DNA of 64,000 nucleotides from an uncultured Saprospiraceae bacterium (GTDB lineage Bacteria; Bacteroidota; Bacteroidia; Chitinophagales; Saprospiraceae): NCBI GenBank assembly GCA_943788055.1, contig CALSOU010000009.1, forward strand, positions 182,501-246,500, given 5' to 3'. The position numbers and the translations under genes were made by a program. Shown here one piece after another: positions 18,868-29,303 of this stretch (positions within the stretch are counted from its first letter, which is position 1; every line of letters starts with the position of its first letter). The notes under the pieces are model-generated. The model worked only from the letters and a program-made list of their open reading frames with translations, ran no database searches and was not told where the DNA came from.

Positions 18868-20532
18868 ATGAGCGATATGAAACCTTGGTTAAACTGCTAT
18901 CCAAGTGGTGTACCTGTAAATATAGATCCAGATAAATATACATCACTTTGTGCGTTTGCTGAAGAGTGCTTTGCAAAGTATAAAAACCTAGTTGCCTTTA
19001 ACAATATGGGCAAAGAAATCACTTTTGGTCAACTCGACAAGTTATCCAATCAATTTGCTGCGTATTTACACAGCCGAGGACTCGAGCCAGGAGATAAAAT
19101 CGCTCTTATGATGCCAAATTTACTGCAGTATCCAGTAGCAATATTTGGTGCACTTCGAGCAGGTCTTATTATCGTAAATACTAATCCTCTGTACACACCA
19201 AGAGAAATGAAACATCAGTTTACTGATTCTGATGTGACTGCTATTGTAATACTTGAAAACTTTGCCCATAATCTTGAAAAGATTCTTGGAGAAACAAAAA
19301 TCAAGATGATCATAAAAACCAGCATTGGTGAAATGCTGGGTGGTTTAAAAGGCATGATTACAAATTTTGTAGTGCGAAAGATCAAGAAAATGGTGCCAGC
19401 GCATAATCTACCTAATACTGTGTCGTTCAAGGAAGCTTTGAGTCAAGGCTCAAAATTCAAAATCAAACCTTTTGAAAGCAAACCGGAAGATGTTGTACTA
19501 CATCAATATACTGGAGGAACAACTGGTGTCTCAAAAGGTGCAATGCTTACAAATAGGAATTTAATTGCTAATATGCTCCAAATCAGAACTTGGATTGGAG
19601 CCACCCTAGAAAATGGTAAAGAGATTGCTTTGTCGCCGTTACCAATGTATCATATTTTTGCATTCGCAGTGAATTGTCTAGCAACAATGAGTCTGGGAGC
19701 AAAGTCTGTTCTTATAACGAATGCACGAGACTTAAAATCGGTAATAAAAGAGTTTGATACGCATGACGTTTCATTATTTACAGGTATCAACACCTTATTC
19801 AATGCACTTCTAAATCAAGAAAAATTCAAGCAATTAGACTTCTCAGCTCTAAAGGTTACTGTAGGAGGTGGAATGGCTGTTCAACGTGCTATCGCAGAAG
19901 AATGGGAACGGACAACTGGATGTCAACTCAGTGAAGGTTTTGGAATGACAGAAGCTTCTCCTGTAGTTTCCGTTAATCCGATTACAAAAGGTGGTGCAAG
20001 GTTAGGAAGCGTTGGACTTCCAGTTTCAAGCACAAACTGCAGAATTGCAGATGACAATGGGAACCCGCTACCACAAGGCGAAGTTGGTGAAATTCAAGTT
20101 CAAGGGCCCCAAGTCATGAAAGGATATTATAACAGACCTGACGAAACAGCTAAAACTATAGTCAATGGATGGCTTTGCACTGGAGATATCGGTATGATGG
20201 ACGAAGATGGTTTTTTCAAAATTGTCGATCGTAAAAAAGACATGATTCTTGTTTCAGGATTTAACGTATATCCAAATGAAATTGAGGATGTGGTAGTTTC
20301 ACATCCCAAAGTACTTGAAGTTGCCGCAGTAGGAGTAAAAGATGACAAGTCTGGAGAAGTAGTCAAAATTTTTGTTGTCAAAAAAGATCCTTCGCTAACT
20401 GAGGAAGAAATCATCAAACACTGTCGAGAAAGTTTAACAGGGTACAAAATACCTAAGCACGTCGAATGGAGGGATGATTTACCGAAGACAAATGTAGGTA
20501 AGATCTTGCGTAGAAAACTCAAGGAGGCGTAG
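18868..20532 (+). CDS. fadD: Long-chain fatty acid-CoA ligase (AMP-forming)
   Basis: An adenylate-forming enzyme that activates fatty acids to acyl-CoA for beta-oxidation or lipid synthesis. The phosphate-binding loop TGGTTGVSKGA, the adenylation motif GFGMTEASPVV and the FACS signature NGWLCTGDIGMMDEDGFFKIVDRKKDMI are all visible, as is the C-terminal Lys in KTNVGKILRRKL. I start at the ATG giving MSDMKPWLNCYP (555 residues) rather than the TTG at 18781, whose extra 29 residues look non-coding. It stands alone before a 433-base gap and upstream of icmF. Confidence 0.93.
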   Translation: MSDMKPWLNCYPSGVPVNIDPDKYTSLCAFAEECFAKYKNLVAFNNMGKEITFGQLDKLSNQFAAYLHSRGLEPGDKIALMMPNLLQYPVAIFGALRAGLIIVNTNPLYTPREMKHQFTDSDVTAIVILENFAHNLEKILGETKIKMIIKTSIGEMLGGLKGMITNFVVRKIKKMVPAHNLPNTVSFKEALSQGSKFKIKPFESKPEDVVLHQYTGGTTGVSKGAMLTNRNLIANMLQIRTWIGATLENGKEIALSPLPMYHIFAFAVNCLATMSLGAKSVLITNARDLKSVIKEFDTHDVSLFTGINTLFNALLNQEKFKQLDFSALKVTVGGGMAVQRAIAEEWERTTGCQLSEGFGMTEASPVVSVNPITKGGARLGSVGLPVSSTNCRIADDNGNPLPQGEVGEIQVQGPQVMKGYYNRPDETAKTIVNGWLCTGDIGMMDEDGFFKIVDRKKDMILVSGFNVYPNEIEDVVVSHPKVLEVAAVGVKDDKSGEVVKIFVVKKDPSLTEEEIIKHCRESLTGYKIPKHVEWRDDLPKTNVGKILRRKLKEA

Positions 20533-20965
20533 GACTGAATAATCCGCCAAAAAGACATTCTTCTAGACAAAGTCTCTTTTGTAATATTTCCTTTCCAAAG
20601 GATTTCCGTTTCTGTGGTATTGTCAAAACACAAGAGATCAGATTTGAGGACTACTTCCGCGATGTTGGTTGGACATACTCTTAATTTATTAGTAGTCTTA
20701 TACCTAGACTTGGAGAGTGGGTTAATGCTAATTATCGATCCAAAGTGCGAGTTACGAAAAAAGTAGTTGGAAGCGAACACAAGTCAAATAAGTGTGCGTA
20801 AAAACTTCCAAATATTGCATTAGTTGAGGTTGTATGTAATCTTAAACAGGTTAGCGTAAACCAGCAGTGTACGATTACTGTTTACTTCCCATCGCCATAT
20901 TCATAAGTCTTATTTGATGCGTAACGTACATAAAGCATTAAATTTGCAGACAAACCTAAATCAAT
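20533..20965. other. Non-coding gap between fadD and icmF
   Basis: No coding potential stands out; the open frame on the minus strand is an extension of a frame shadowing fadD. The last 55 bases hold a likely icmF promoter. I see no clear terminator for fadD. Confidence 0.5.
20913..20946 (+). promoter_or_regulatory. Candidate promoter of icmF
   Basis: TTTG at 20913-20916 and TAAATTTG (20939-20946, followed by C) resemble the Bacteroidota -33 and -7 elements, with a 22-base spacer. The start codon is 20 bases further on, giving a very short leader. Confidence 0.55.
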
Positions 20966-23900
20966 ATGCAAGAAGTCCAACCTTACCAAGCTTCTAATAA
21001 AATCCGTGTAGTAACAGCCGCTGCTCTATTTGATGGACATGATGCTGCGATAAATATTATGCGACGAATCATGCAACGTTCAGGTGCAGAAATCATCCAC
21101 CTTGGACATAATCGATCTGCTCAAGAGATAGTTGATACAGCAATTCAGGAAGATGCTCAAGGAATCGCATTAACATCTTATCAAGGAGGACACATGGAAT
21201 ATTTCAAGTATATCCATGACTTACTGAAACAAAGAGGTTGCGGTCATATAAGAATCTTTGGTGGCGGTGGTGGAACCATACTTCCGACAGAAATCAGTGA
21301 ATTACACGAATACGGCATCTCTCGCATCTATTCTCCTGACGATGGGCGGGCGATGGGCCTGCAAGGGATGATAAACGATCTTTTGGGAAAGTGTGACTAC
21401 CCATTGGGAGAAAATCTTAATGGAGAAGTACAAAAACATAGAGAAGGCTCTTTCAGTGCAGTTGCACGAATGATTACAGCCATTGAAAATTATCCAGAGG
21501 AAAACGAGGAAGTACTCGCTCAGATACAAAAAGACGCTGCTCAAGTTACAACTCCAGTATTAGGTATTACTGGTACTGGTGGAGCTGGAAAATCTTCTTT
21601 AGTAGATGAGTTAATCAGAAGATTTATCATTGACTACCCACAAAAGACAATCGGTATCATATCAGTTGATCCATCGAAGCGAAAAACTGGCGGCGCTCTT
21701 TTAGGTGATCGAATCAGAATGAATTCTATAAAGGCTGATCAAGTATATATGCGTTCTTTAGCAACGCGTCAATCAAATCTAGCCTTATCTAAACATATCC
21801 AAGGAGCCGTTGATATCCTAAAAACTTCGGGATTTGACTTTATTATTTTGGAAACATCCGGAATCGGTCAATCAGACACTGAAATCGTAGATCATTCAGA
21901 TATGTCTTTGTATGTAATGACACCTGAATACGGTGCCGCAACTCAGCTTGAGAAGATAGATATGCTAGACTTTGCTGACGTAATTGCTATCAATAAGTTT
22001 GACAAACGTGGAGCTCTTGATGCCCTTAGAGATGTTAAAAAACAGTACAAAAGGAATCATAATATTTGGGATATAAAAGATGAGGACATTCCAGTTTACG
22101 GAACAATAGCAAGTCAATTCAATGATCCTGGCGTAAATGCATTATTCCTATCGATCATCGCAAGCATGAACGAAAAACTAGGAACAGACTTCGATCTTCA
22201 TAGCAAATGGATTGCTGGAGAAAGCGAAAAGATCTACATCATCCCACCAGCCAGAGTGCGATATCTATCTGAGATTTCGGAAAGAATACGTTCATATAAT
22301 GATCACCTTGAGAAACAAGCAAAATTAGCCTCTGATCTGTATGCGCTGAATAAATCTGCTGAGGTTTTAAAAGAAAGTGGCTCCACTGAAACTGCTGATA
22401 GCCTTAAGTCATTGTATGAAGAAAAGTACAAGTATTTAGATGGGGCTGTGGCCCAAAATCTCGGAAAATGGGATGAAGAAATAAAGGCTTATCAGTCTGA
22501 CGAATTCGTTTATCAGGTTCGAAATAAAGACATCAAGGTAGAAACTCACTCCAAGTCTTTGTCGAACACTTCTATTCCCAAAATAGCGACACCGACTTTT
22601 CACGATTGGGGGGACATAGTGAGATGGCAAGGACAAGAGAACTTTCCGGGTAAGTTCCCTTATACTGCAGGTGTATTTCCTTTCAAAAGAAAAGGTGAAG
22701 ACCCTACTCGTATGTTTGCAGGTGAGGGTGGACCAGAAAGAACAAATAAACGCTTCCATTACTTATCACTAGGAACACCTGCAAATCGATTAAGCACCGC
22801 ATTTGATTCAGTTACCCTTTACGGAGAAGATCCCGATCGACGTCCAGATATATATGGAAAAATTGGTAATTCTGGTGTGAGTGTCTGCTCTCTTGACGAC
22901 GCAAAAAGACTATACTCAGGTTTTGATTTATGTAATCCGAAGACCTCGGTTTCTATGACGATTAATGGACCAGCTTCTATTATCTGTGCATATTTTATGA
23001 ATGCTGCTATAGATCAGCAATGTGAAATGTACATTCGAGAGCATGAAATGGAAGATAAAGTCGAAGTCAAAAAGAAAGAACTCTACGATGACAGAGGGCT
23101 ACCTCGTCCAACCTATCGCTCAGATATTCCAGAAGGAAACAATGGCCTAGGTCTTATGCTACTCGGTATAACAGGTGACCAGATTCTCGAACCTGAAGTG
23201 TATGCAAAAATTAAAGCACATGCATTATCACAAGTCAGAGGAACTGTACAGGCTGATATTTTGAAAGAAGATCAAGCACAAAACACTTGTATTTTCTCTA
23301 CGGAGTTCTCTTTAAAACTGATGGGAGACGTTCAAGAATACTTCATTGACCAATCTGTACGTAACTTCTATTCAGTTTCAATCTCAGGCTACCACATTGC
23401 TGAAGCAGGAGCAAATCCAATTACACAGCTAGCATTTACACTAGCAAACGGATTTACCTTTGTTGAGTATTATCTAGCTCGTGGGATGGATATCAATGCA
23501 TTTGCTCCCAATCTATCATTCTTTTTTTCCAATGGTATTGATCCAGAGTACGCGGTAATCGGTCGAGTGGCAAGGAAAATTTGGGCGAAAGCACTAAAAG
23601 AAAGATATCAGGCCAACAGCCGATCTCAAAAGCTTAAATACCATATTCAGACAAGCGGAAGATCACTACATGCACAAGAAATATCCTTCAATGATATACG
23701 TACTACGCTTCAGGCTCTTTATGCAATATATGACAATTGCAATTCCTTACATACTAATGCATATGATGAGGCGATTACAACTCCTACCGAAGAAAGTGTA
23801 CGACGCGCAGTAGCAATTCAAATGATTATCAACCACGAGCTTGGACTAGCTAAAAATGAAAATCCTCTTCAGGGTTCTTTCATTATTGAAAAACTAACAG

Positions 23901-24337
23901 ATCTTGTTGAAGAAGCTGTTTTAATTGAATTTGATCGAATAACCGAAAGAGGTGGAGTTCTAGGAGCTATGGAAAGTATGTATCAACGCGGAAAAATTCA
24001 AGACGAAAGCTTATACTACGAAACTCTGAAACACACAGGCGAATTTCCAATCATAGGTGTCAATACCTTCCTAAGTAAGGACGGTTCTCCTACTGTGCTA
24101 CCAAAAGAGGTGATACGAGCTGAAACTTCAGAGAAAGAATCTCAGATCAAATCAAAAAATGAGCTTCAAGCTGCATTTGAAGAAAAACGAGCAGAAATGA
24201 GAACTCAGATACAAGAAGCAGCAGTCTCTCATGAGAATATATTTATGCATCTGATAGAGGCAACAAAAGTATGTAGCTTAGGAGAGTTAACGCATGCGAT
24301 GTACGAAGTTGGAGGTCAATATAGAAGAAACATGTAA
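20966..24337 (+). CDS. icmF: Fused isobutyryl-CoA mutase IcmF
   Basis: A B12-dependent acyl-CoA mutase fused to its own G-protein chaperone; IcmF interconverts isobutyryl- and n-butyryl-CoA and often accepts isovaleryl-CoA. The order of parts fits: an N-terminal B12-binding domain ([14 protein letters not shown], with the cobalt His), a MeaB-like GTPase from about residue 195 with P-loop GTGGAGKSS, a linker, and a C-terminal mutase barrel from about residue 560 ([18 protein letters not shown]). At 1123 residues it has full length. The order B12-GTPase-mutase separates it from ordinary methylmalonyl-CoA mutase. A PQQ-type dehydrogenase gene follows after three bases. Confidence 0.95.
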   Translation: MQEVQPYQASNKIRVVTAAALFDGHDAAINIMRRIMQRSGAEIIHLGHNRSAQEIVDTAIQEDAQGIALTSYQGGHMEYFKYIHDLLKQRGCGHIRIFGGGGGTILPTEISELHEYGISRIYSPDDGRAMGLQGMINDLLGKCDYPLGENLNGEVQKHREGSFSAVARMITAIENYPEENEEVLAQIQKDAAQVTTPVLGITGTGGAGKSSLVDELIRRFIIDYPQKTIGIISVDPSKRKTGGALLGDRIRMNSIKADQVYMRSLATRQSNLALSKHIQGAVDILKTSGFDFIILETSGIGQSDTEIVDHSDMSLYVMTPEYGAATQLEKIDMLDFADVIAINKFDKRGALDALRDVKKQYKRNHNIWDIKDEDIPVYGTIASQFNDPGVNALFLSIIASMNEKLGTDFDLHSKWIAGESEKIYIIPPARVRYLSEISERIRSYNDHLEKQAKLASDLYALNKSAEVLKESGSTETADSLKSLYEEKYKYLDGAVAQNLGKWDEEIKAYQSDEFVYQVRNKDIKVETHSKSLSNTSIPKIATPTFHDWGDIVRWQGQENFPGKFPYTAGVFPFKRKGEDPTRMFAGEGGPERTNKRFHYLSLGTPANRLSTAFDSVTLYGEDPDRRPDIYGKIGNSGVSVCSLDDAKRLYSGFDLCNPKTSVSMTINGPASIICAYFMNAAIDQQCEMYIREHEMEDKVEVKKKELYDDRGLPRPTYRSDIPEGNNGLGLMLLGITGDQILEPEVYAKIKAHALSQVRGTVQADILKEDQAQNTCIFSTEFSLKLMGDVQEYFIDQSVRNFYSVSISGYHIAEAGANPITQLAFTLANGFTFVEYYLARGMDINAFAPNLSFFFSNGIDPEYAVIGRVARKIWAKALKERYQANSRSQKLKYHIQTSGRSLHAQEISFNDIRTTLQALYAIYDNCNSLHTNAYDEAITTPTEESVRRAVAIQMIINHELGLAKNENPLQGSFIIEKLTDLVEEAVLIEFDRITERGGVLGAMESMYQRGKIQDESLYYETLKHTGEFPIIGVNTFLSKDGSPTVLPKEVIRAETSEKESQIKSKNELQAAFEEKRAEMRTQIQEAAVSHENIFMHLIEATKVCSLGELTHAMYEVGGQYRRNM

Positions 24338-24340
24338 CAA

Positions 24341-25510
24341 ATGAAACAATCAACGAATTTCTATAGCCTTATTATTTTTCTTAGTGTTTATGTACTTCTA
24401 AGTTCTTCTCAATGTGGAGTCAATACCGCGGGTACGTTAAATCCATTTAAAAAGAAAGCAACTGATCTTCCATTGGAGAAGATTAAGCTACCGGAAGGTT
24501 TTGAGATCGATGTATACGCTGAAAATGTAGTAAACGCTCGAGGTATGTCTCAAAGTCCTGATGGGACTCTTTTTGTTGGTTCAAGAGGAGAAGGAGCTGT
24601 ATATGCACTTCAAGATTTAGATGGCGACTATCATGCTGACACGCTTTTCCTTATCGATACGGATCTAGAAATGCCTGTTGGCGTTGCATACCGAAAAGGT
24701 GACTTGTATGTCTCAGCAGTTAGCAAAATTTTAAAGTATGAAAAAGTAGTTGAGCGACTAGGAAAGCAAAATGATCCAATTATAGTTTATGATCAATATC
24801 CTGAAGAAACTCATCATGGTTGGAAATATATTGCATTTGGGCCCGATAATAAGCTATATGTTCCTGTGGGTGCACCGTGTAATATCTGTGAGTCAGAAGA
24901 TCCAGTTTTTAATACAATTACTAGAATGAATCCTGACGGATCAAACATGGAAATTGTAGCTAGTGGAATTCGAAATACTGTAGGATTTGACTGGGATCCC
25001 AAAGATGGTGACTTATGGTTTACAGATAATGGTCGTGATTGGCTAGGTAATGACATGCCTGCGTGTGAATTAAATCACATGAATGCTGATGGTGAACATT
25101 TTGGATATCCTTACTGCCACCAAGGAAATATTGCCGATCCTGAATTTGGTGAAAAGAGAAATTGCGATGAATTTGTAGCTCCATTTCAGAATTTAGGCCC
25201 GCATGTAGCGCCACTTGGAATGGAATTTTATGAAGGATCACAATTTCCAACTGAATACGATAATCGAATACTAATTGCTGAACATGGAAGTTGGAATCGA
25301 GATGATCCTCTCGGTTACCGAATAAGCACAGTACCTGTTCTTGCGGACGGAAGCTCTGGAGGCTATGAAATGTTTGCGGAAGGATGGTTACAAGATGGAA
25401 AAGCGTGGGGTCGACCTGTGGATCTTGAGCAATTGAGTGATGGTTCCATATTAGTTTCAGATGACTTTGCCGATGTAATTTACAGAATTTATTACACAGG
25501 AAATAAGTGA
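24341..25510 (+). CDS. PQQ-dependent sugar dehydrogenase family protein (sorbosone dehydrogenase-like)
   Basis: A secreted six-bladed beta-propeller of the glucose/sorbosone dehydrogenase family. The N-terminus is a signal peptide followed by SSSQC near residue 24, which may be a relaxed lipobox. Family blocks include LPEGFEIDVYAENV, GTLFVGSRGEGAVYAL, HHGWKYIAFGPDNKLYVPVGAPCN and the calcium/PQQ region WFTDNGRDWLGND. Four Cys occur as CNIC and C..C pairs in the middle, suggesting disulfides. The substrate is unknown, and many members have no proven dehydrogenase activity. It overlaps the next gene by four bases. Confidence 0.85.
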   Translation: MKQSTNFYSLIIFLSVYVLLSSSQCGVNTAGTLNPFKKKATDLPLEKIKLPEGFEIDVYAENVVNARGMSQSPDGTLFVGSRGEGAVYALQDLDGDYHADTLFLIDTDLEMPVGVAYRKGDLYVSAVSKILKYEKVVERLGKQNDPIIVYDQYPEETHHGWKYIAFGPDNKLYVPVGAPCNICESEDPVFNTITRMNPDGSNMEIVASGIRNTVGFDWDPKDGDLWFTDNGRDWLGNDMPACELNHMNADGEHFGYPYCHQGNIADPEFGEKRNCDEFVAPFQNLGPHVAPLGMEFYEGSQFPTEYDNRILIAEHGSWNRDDPLGYRISTVPVLADGSSGGYEMFAEGWLQDGKAWGRPVDLEQLSDGSILVSDDFADVIYRIYYTGNK

Positions 25511-26256
25511 TAGAAAACCTTCAGATAATAGACCTTTCTTTGATGGATCATCTGATGTTCCTCTTTCTTGCTGTGTTAATTCCCACAATGAGTTTGCTTT
25601 CATCCCAAGGAATGCAAGATTTTCATTTTGATAAAAAAACGAAAATCAATCTATATTATTCAAATGGCTTCTTTCTGTGGATTCTAGCTTTAATCGCACT
25701 GACCACTTTTAATTTTAAGGCTAGATCGTTTGAACAATTTGGTTTTTCAATGCCAGCATGGAACTGGATAGTATGGGTACTTACGCTCTTATTTATTGTC
25801 CTCTACCTAGTTGAGCTGATCTCTAAGCACATATTTATCAAGCACGAGAGAAAAATGGATTGGACCAAAAATCTCCAATTTATTCCTTCGGATTTACATG
25901 AATTTAAACACTACATATTTTTGGCAATAGCAGCAGGAGTGTGCGAAGAAATCCTCTTTCGAGGTTTTCTAATTCACTACATATATTCGTTTGTTGCAGG
26001 TTCAGCCTTAGGTCTGTGGATTGCAATTATCGTACCTGCGGTAGTTTTTGCGATAGGGCACCTCTATCAAGGGAAATGGGCAGTATTGAAAATTCTTCTT
26101 GGTTCAATGATTTTGTCAACTGTATATTTGCTATCAGGTTCGTTTTTCATCGTCATGGTACTTCACCTCGGAGTTGATATCATTAGTGCCATCTATGCAA
26201 GATTTTTGATAAATCAACTAGATCCCGATCACACAATCGAAATAGAAACAAAGTAA
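25507..26256 (+). CDS. CPBP family intramembrane metalloprotease
   Basis: A polytopic membrane protein of the CAAX-protease/bacteriocin-processing (Abi) family. The diagnostic EExxxR motif is EEILFRGFL near residue 145, followed by FAIGHLYQG and a last motif HLGVDIISA, giving the Glu and His residues of the intramembrane active site. Six to seven hydrophobic segments can be counted. It starts with GTG overlapping the previous stop (GTGA), so translation is coupled to the dehydrogenase gene. The substrate is unknown. Confidence 0.88.
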   Translation: MIENLQIIDLSLMDHLMFLFLAVLIPTMSLLSSQGMQDFHFDKKTKINLYYSNGFFLWILALIALTTFNFKARSFEQFGFSMPAWNWIVWVLTLLFIVLYLVELISKHIFIKHERKMDWTKNLQFIPSDLHEFKHYIFLAIAAGVCEEILFRGFLIHYIYSFVAGSALGLWIAIIVPAVVFAIGHLYQGKWAVLKILLGSMILSTVYLLSGSFFIVMVLHLGVDIISAIYARFLINQLDPDHTIEIETK

Positions 26257-26295
26257 TTAATCAGACTAAACGAATAATAACAAAAACATATAAAC

Positions 26296-27063
26296 ATGAC
26301 CGCACAAGCAAGTCCATATGTTCATACAGAATTATCAGAAGGATTGCAGCGAATCGAGTTTTTCCATCCTTCACATAATTCCCTTCCAGGAGATTTATTG
26401 AAAGAAATAAAAGAAGCAATCGAGCAAGCTGGAGAGAATCCAGATGTAAAACTCATTGAACTTCGTAGCGGTGGTGCTAGAACATTCTGTGCTGGTGCCT
26501 CTTTTGACGAATTGGTAGCAATAGATAATGAAGTACGAGGAAAAGAGTTCTTTATGGGATTTGCCTCTGTCATTAATGCCATCAGAAAATGCCAGAAAAT
26601 TGTCATTGGTCGTATTCAAGGTAAAGCCGTTGGTGGTGGTGTAGGACTAGCAAGTGCAGTTGATTACTGCGTAGCAACCAAATTTGCTAGTATTCGGTTG
26701 AGCGAACTAGCAGTAGGAATAGGACCATTTGTAATCGGACCAGCAGTAGAAAGAAAAGTTGGTCTTTCAGCATTCAGCCATATGTCAATTACACCAAATA
26801 CCTGGCAAACAGCAGAATGGGCAAAATCAAAAGGACTATATACTGAAATTTTTGAAAGTACTGAATCTATGGATGCTTATCTAGATTCTTTCATTAAAGA
26901 ACTATTGAGTATGAATCCTGAGGCTATAAGTTTATTGAAGAAAGTATTTTGGAAGGGCACTGAGAATTGGGACAACTTACTAGAATCTAGGGCAGAAATG
27001 AGTGGTAAACTTGTACTTTCAAAGTTTTCTAAAGACTCGATTAGCAAGTTTTTAAACCGATAA
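26296..27063 (+). CDS. Enoyl-CoA hydratase/isomerase family protein
   Basis: A crotonase-fold enzyme. The first oxyanion-hole strand region is LRSGGARTFCAGASFDEL near residue 57, and the second is IQGKAVGGGVGLASAVDYCVATKFA near residue 108. One of the usual catalytic Glu positions reads SELAVGIGPFVIGP near residue 137. The 255 residues are the normal length. The neighbours (fadD, icmF, 2-oxoacid dehydrogenase E1) point to fatty-acid or branched-chain acyl-CoA degradation. Exact specificity cannot be read from the sequence. Confidence 0.9.
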   Translation: MTAQASPYVHTELSEGLQRIEFFHPSHNSLPGDLLKEIKEAIEQAGENPDVKLIELRSGGARTFCAGASFDELVAIDNEVRGKEFFMGFASVINAIRKCQKIVIGRIQGKAVGGGVGLASAVDYCVATKFASIRLSELAVGIGPFVIGPAVERKVGLSAFSHMSITPNTWQTAEWAKSKGLYTEIFESTESMDAYLDSFIKELLSMNPEAISLLKKVFWKGTENWDNLLESRAEMSGKLVLSKFSKDSISKFLNR

Positions 27064-27157
27064 GCTAAGTCAAAATTTCAGTATTCCAGAGAATACAATT
27101 TTAAACATCGATAGTTCGATGAACATAGACCATTGTTAAAAGGAAAAAAGTAATAAT

Positions 27158-29215
27158 ATGCTTTCAAAAGCAAAACTGAAACAAGCATTTACACTCATGT
27201 CGCAGGCAAAAGCCATGACGGAATTATACGAGGAAAACTTTCAAGTTGTTTCCAAGTACGTACATGCTACTTCCCGAGGTCATGAAGCTATTCAAATCGC
27301 CGTAGGAATGCAACTTTTGTCCCAAGATTTCGTAGCTCCTTACTACAGAGATGACTCTATGTTACTATCTATCGGAATGCGTCCTTTTGATCTGATGCTG
27401 CAATTACTTGCTAAGAAATCTGACCCTTTTTCAGGAGGTAGGTCTTATTACACCCATCCAAGTTTAAAAGATGAGGACAAACCCAAAATTCCTCATCAGT
27501 CTTCTGCTACGGGTATGCAAGCTATTCCGACTACTGGGGTTGCCATGGGTGTTCAGTATAAGGAAATACTCAATATTGACGGTGCAGATAAACTATCAAG
27601 AAAGCCCGTTATAGTTTGCTCACTTGGAGATGCATCTGTAACGGAAGGAGAGGTAGCAGAGGCTTTTCAAATGGCTGCACTTAAGCAGCTACCTATTTGC
27701 TTTTTGGTGCAAGATAATGATTGGGATATCTCGGCTTCAAGAGATGAGGTACGAGCAATGAATGCTTACGAGTATATTCAAGGTTTTCCAGGAATTGAGG
27801 CCCGCACGATCGATGGTAGCTCGTTCCAAGAAGCTTTTGATACAGTAGAAGAAGTTTTTGGGCTAATTCGAAAGGAGCGAAGACCCTTCCTAATTCACGC
27901 AAGCGTTCCGCTTTTGAATCATCACACTTCAGGAGTTAGAATGGAATGGTATAGAGACGATCTCGAAGATCAAAGACAAGACGATCCCTATCCGAAGCTT
28001 ATTAAGCTTTTGAAAAAGAAAAAAATCTCAACCAAAGAAATTCTAAAATTAGAGACAGAAGCGAAGGAACTTGTAAAAAAGGATTTTGAAAAAGCTCAAT
28101 TGGAGCCTGATCCAACGCCAGAAGATCTGTTTACTCATGATTACGCACCAACGCCAGTGACAAAAGAGTCAGGTGAGCGATCTCCTAAGGATGGCGAGAC
28201 AAAAGTCATGGTTGACAGTGCCTTGTTTGCATATAAAGAATTACTTGAAAAACATCCTGAGTGCTTAATTTATGGACAAGATGTAGGACACAGACTGGGT
28301 GGAGTGTTTCGGGAAGCAGCAACATTAGCTGGAATCTATGGAAAAGAACGTGTTTTCAATACACCGATTCAAGAAGCCTTTATCGTCGGGTCTACAGTAG
28401 GCATGAGTGCAGTTGGGCTAAAGCCAGTAGTGGAAGTACAATTTGCCGACTATATATGGCCAGGTCTTAATCAATTATTTACTGAGGTAGCCCGTTCTTG
28501 TTACCTAAGTAACGGGAAATATCCAGTTTCAATGATACTTCGTGTGCCTATCGGTGCATATGGAAGTGGAGGACCATACCATAGCTCTAGTGTAGAAAGT
28601 ATCGTCGCCAATATTCGTGGAGTGAAGATCGCTTACCCGAGTAATGGGGCTGATATGAAAGGTCTTATAAAGGCTGCCTTTTTGGATCCCAATCCAGTCG
28701 TATTTTTTGAGCATAAAGGACTATACTGGAGTAAAGTCAAAGGTACAGATGCTGCGAGAAGCGTCATGCCTGCTGAAGACTATGTATTACCATTTGGAAA
28801 GGCAGCAACAACTTTGGAGGCTTCCGCCCAAAATCAAGAAAAAGGCTCAACAATGACTGTCATTACCTATGGTATGGGTGTGCATTGGGCATTAAATGCA
28901 GCAAAAGACTTTGAAGGAAGAGTGGAAATAATTGACTTAAGAACTCTCTACCCTCTTGACGAAGAAACAGTGTTTGCTAGTGTACGATCCCACAGCAAGT
29001 GTCTTGTGGTAACCGAGGAACCAAAAAACAATAGTTTTGCGCAAGCACTTGCTGGAAGAATTAGCGAAAAGTGCTTCCAAGATTTGGATGCTCCAGTGAT
29101 GGTAGTAGGATCTGAAGAAATGCCTGCTATTCCACTAAATGAGATACTAGAAAAAACAATGATTCCTTCAATTGCAAAAGTAAAAACAGCAATGGAAGAT
29201 CTACTAGCTTACTAA
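27158..29215 (+). CDS. 2-oxoacid dehydrogenase E1, fused alpha and beta subunits
   Basis: Thiamine-diphosphate-dependent decarboxylase of a branched-chain or related 2-oxoacid dehydrogenase complex. The alpha part (residues 1-330) carries the ThDP motif GDASVTEGEVAEAF to DNDWDIS. The beta part (from about residue 349) has YGQDVGHRLGGVFREA, AEVQFADYIWP-like strand and VTEEPKNNSFAQAL near the C-terminus. In many bacteria these are two genes; fused forms of about 680 residues are common in Bacteroidota. The gene is not next to its probable E2 partner at 13.3 kb. A terminator follows immediately. Confidence 0.92.
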   Translation: MLSKAKLKQAFTLMSQAKAMTELYEENFQVVSKYVHATSRGHEAIQIAVGMQLLSQDFVAPYYRDDSMLLSIGMRPFDLMLQLLAKKSDPFSGGRSYYTHPSLKDEDKPKIPHQSSATGMQAIPTTGVAMGVQYKEILNIDGADKLSRKPVIVCSLGDASVTEGEVAEAFQMAALKQLPICFLVQDNDWDISASRDEVRAMNAYEYIQGFPGIEARTIDGSSFQEAFDTVEEVFGLIRKERRPFLIHASVPLLNHHTSGVRMEWYRDDLEDQRQDDPYPKLIKLLKKKKISTKEILKLETEAKELVKKDFEKAQLEPDPTPEDLFTHDYAPTPVTKESGERSPKDGETKVMVDSALFAYKELLEKHPECLIYGQDVGHRLGGVFREAATLAGIYGKERVFNTPIQEAFIVGSTVGMSAVGLKPVVEVQFADYIWPGLNQLFTEVARSCYLSNGKYPVSMILRVPIGAYGSGGPYHSSSVESIVANIRGVKIAYPSNGADMKGLIKAAFLDPNPVVFFEHKGLYWSKVKGTDAARSVMPAEDYVLPFGKAATTLEASAQNQEKGSTMTVITYGMGVHWALNAAKDFEGRVEIIDLRTLYPLDEETVFASVRSHSKCLVVTEEPKNNSFAQALAGRISEKCFQDLDAPVMVVGSEEMPAIPLNEILEKTMIPSIAKVKTAMEDLLAY

Positions 29216-29236
29216 GATTGTACTAGTAAAAAACAG

Positions 29237-29274
29237 AAAAGCAGATACTCTTAAGAAAGAATATCTGCTTTTTT
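29237..29274. terminator. Bidirectional terminator after the E1 gene
   Basis: AAAAGCAGATA and TATCTGCTTTT form a stem around about a dozen bases, followed by a T-run on the plus strand and an A-rich start giving a T-run on the minus strand. It separates the convergent E1 and prohibitin-like genes. Confidence 0.88.
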
Positions 29275-29303
29275 ATTGCGTACTTTTAAGAGATTAATTT
29301 CTC

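Noticed and set aside
20127-20780. 217-codon minus-strand open frame overlapping the end of fadD
   Set aside because: Most of it is antisense to the conserved C-terminus of fadD; the rest has no family features.
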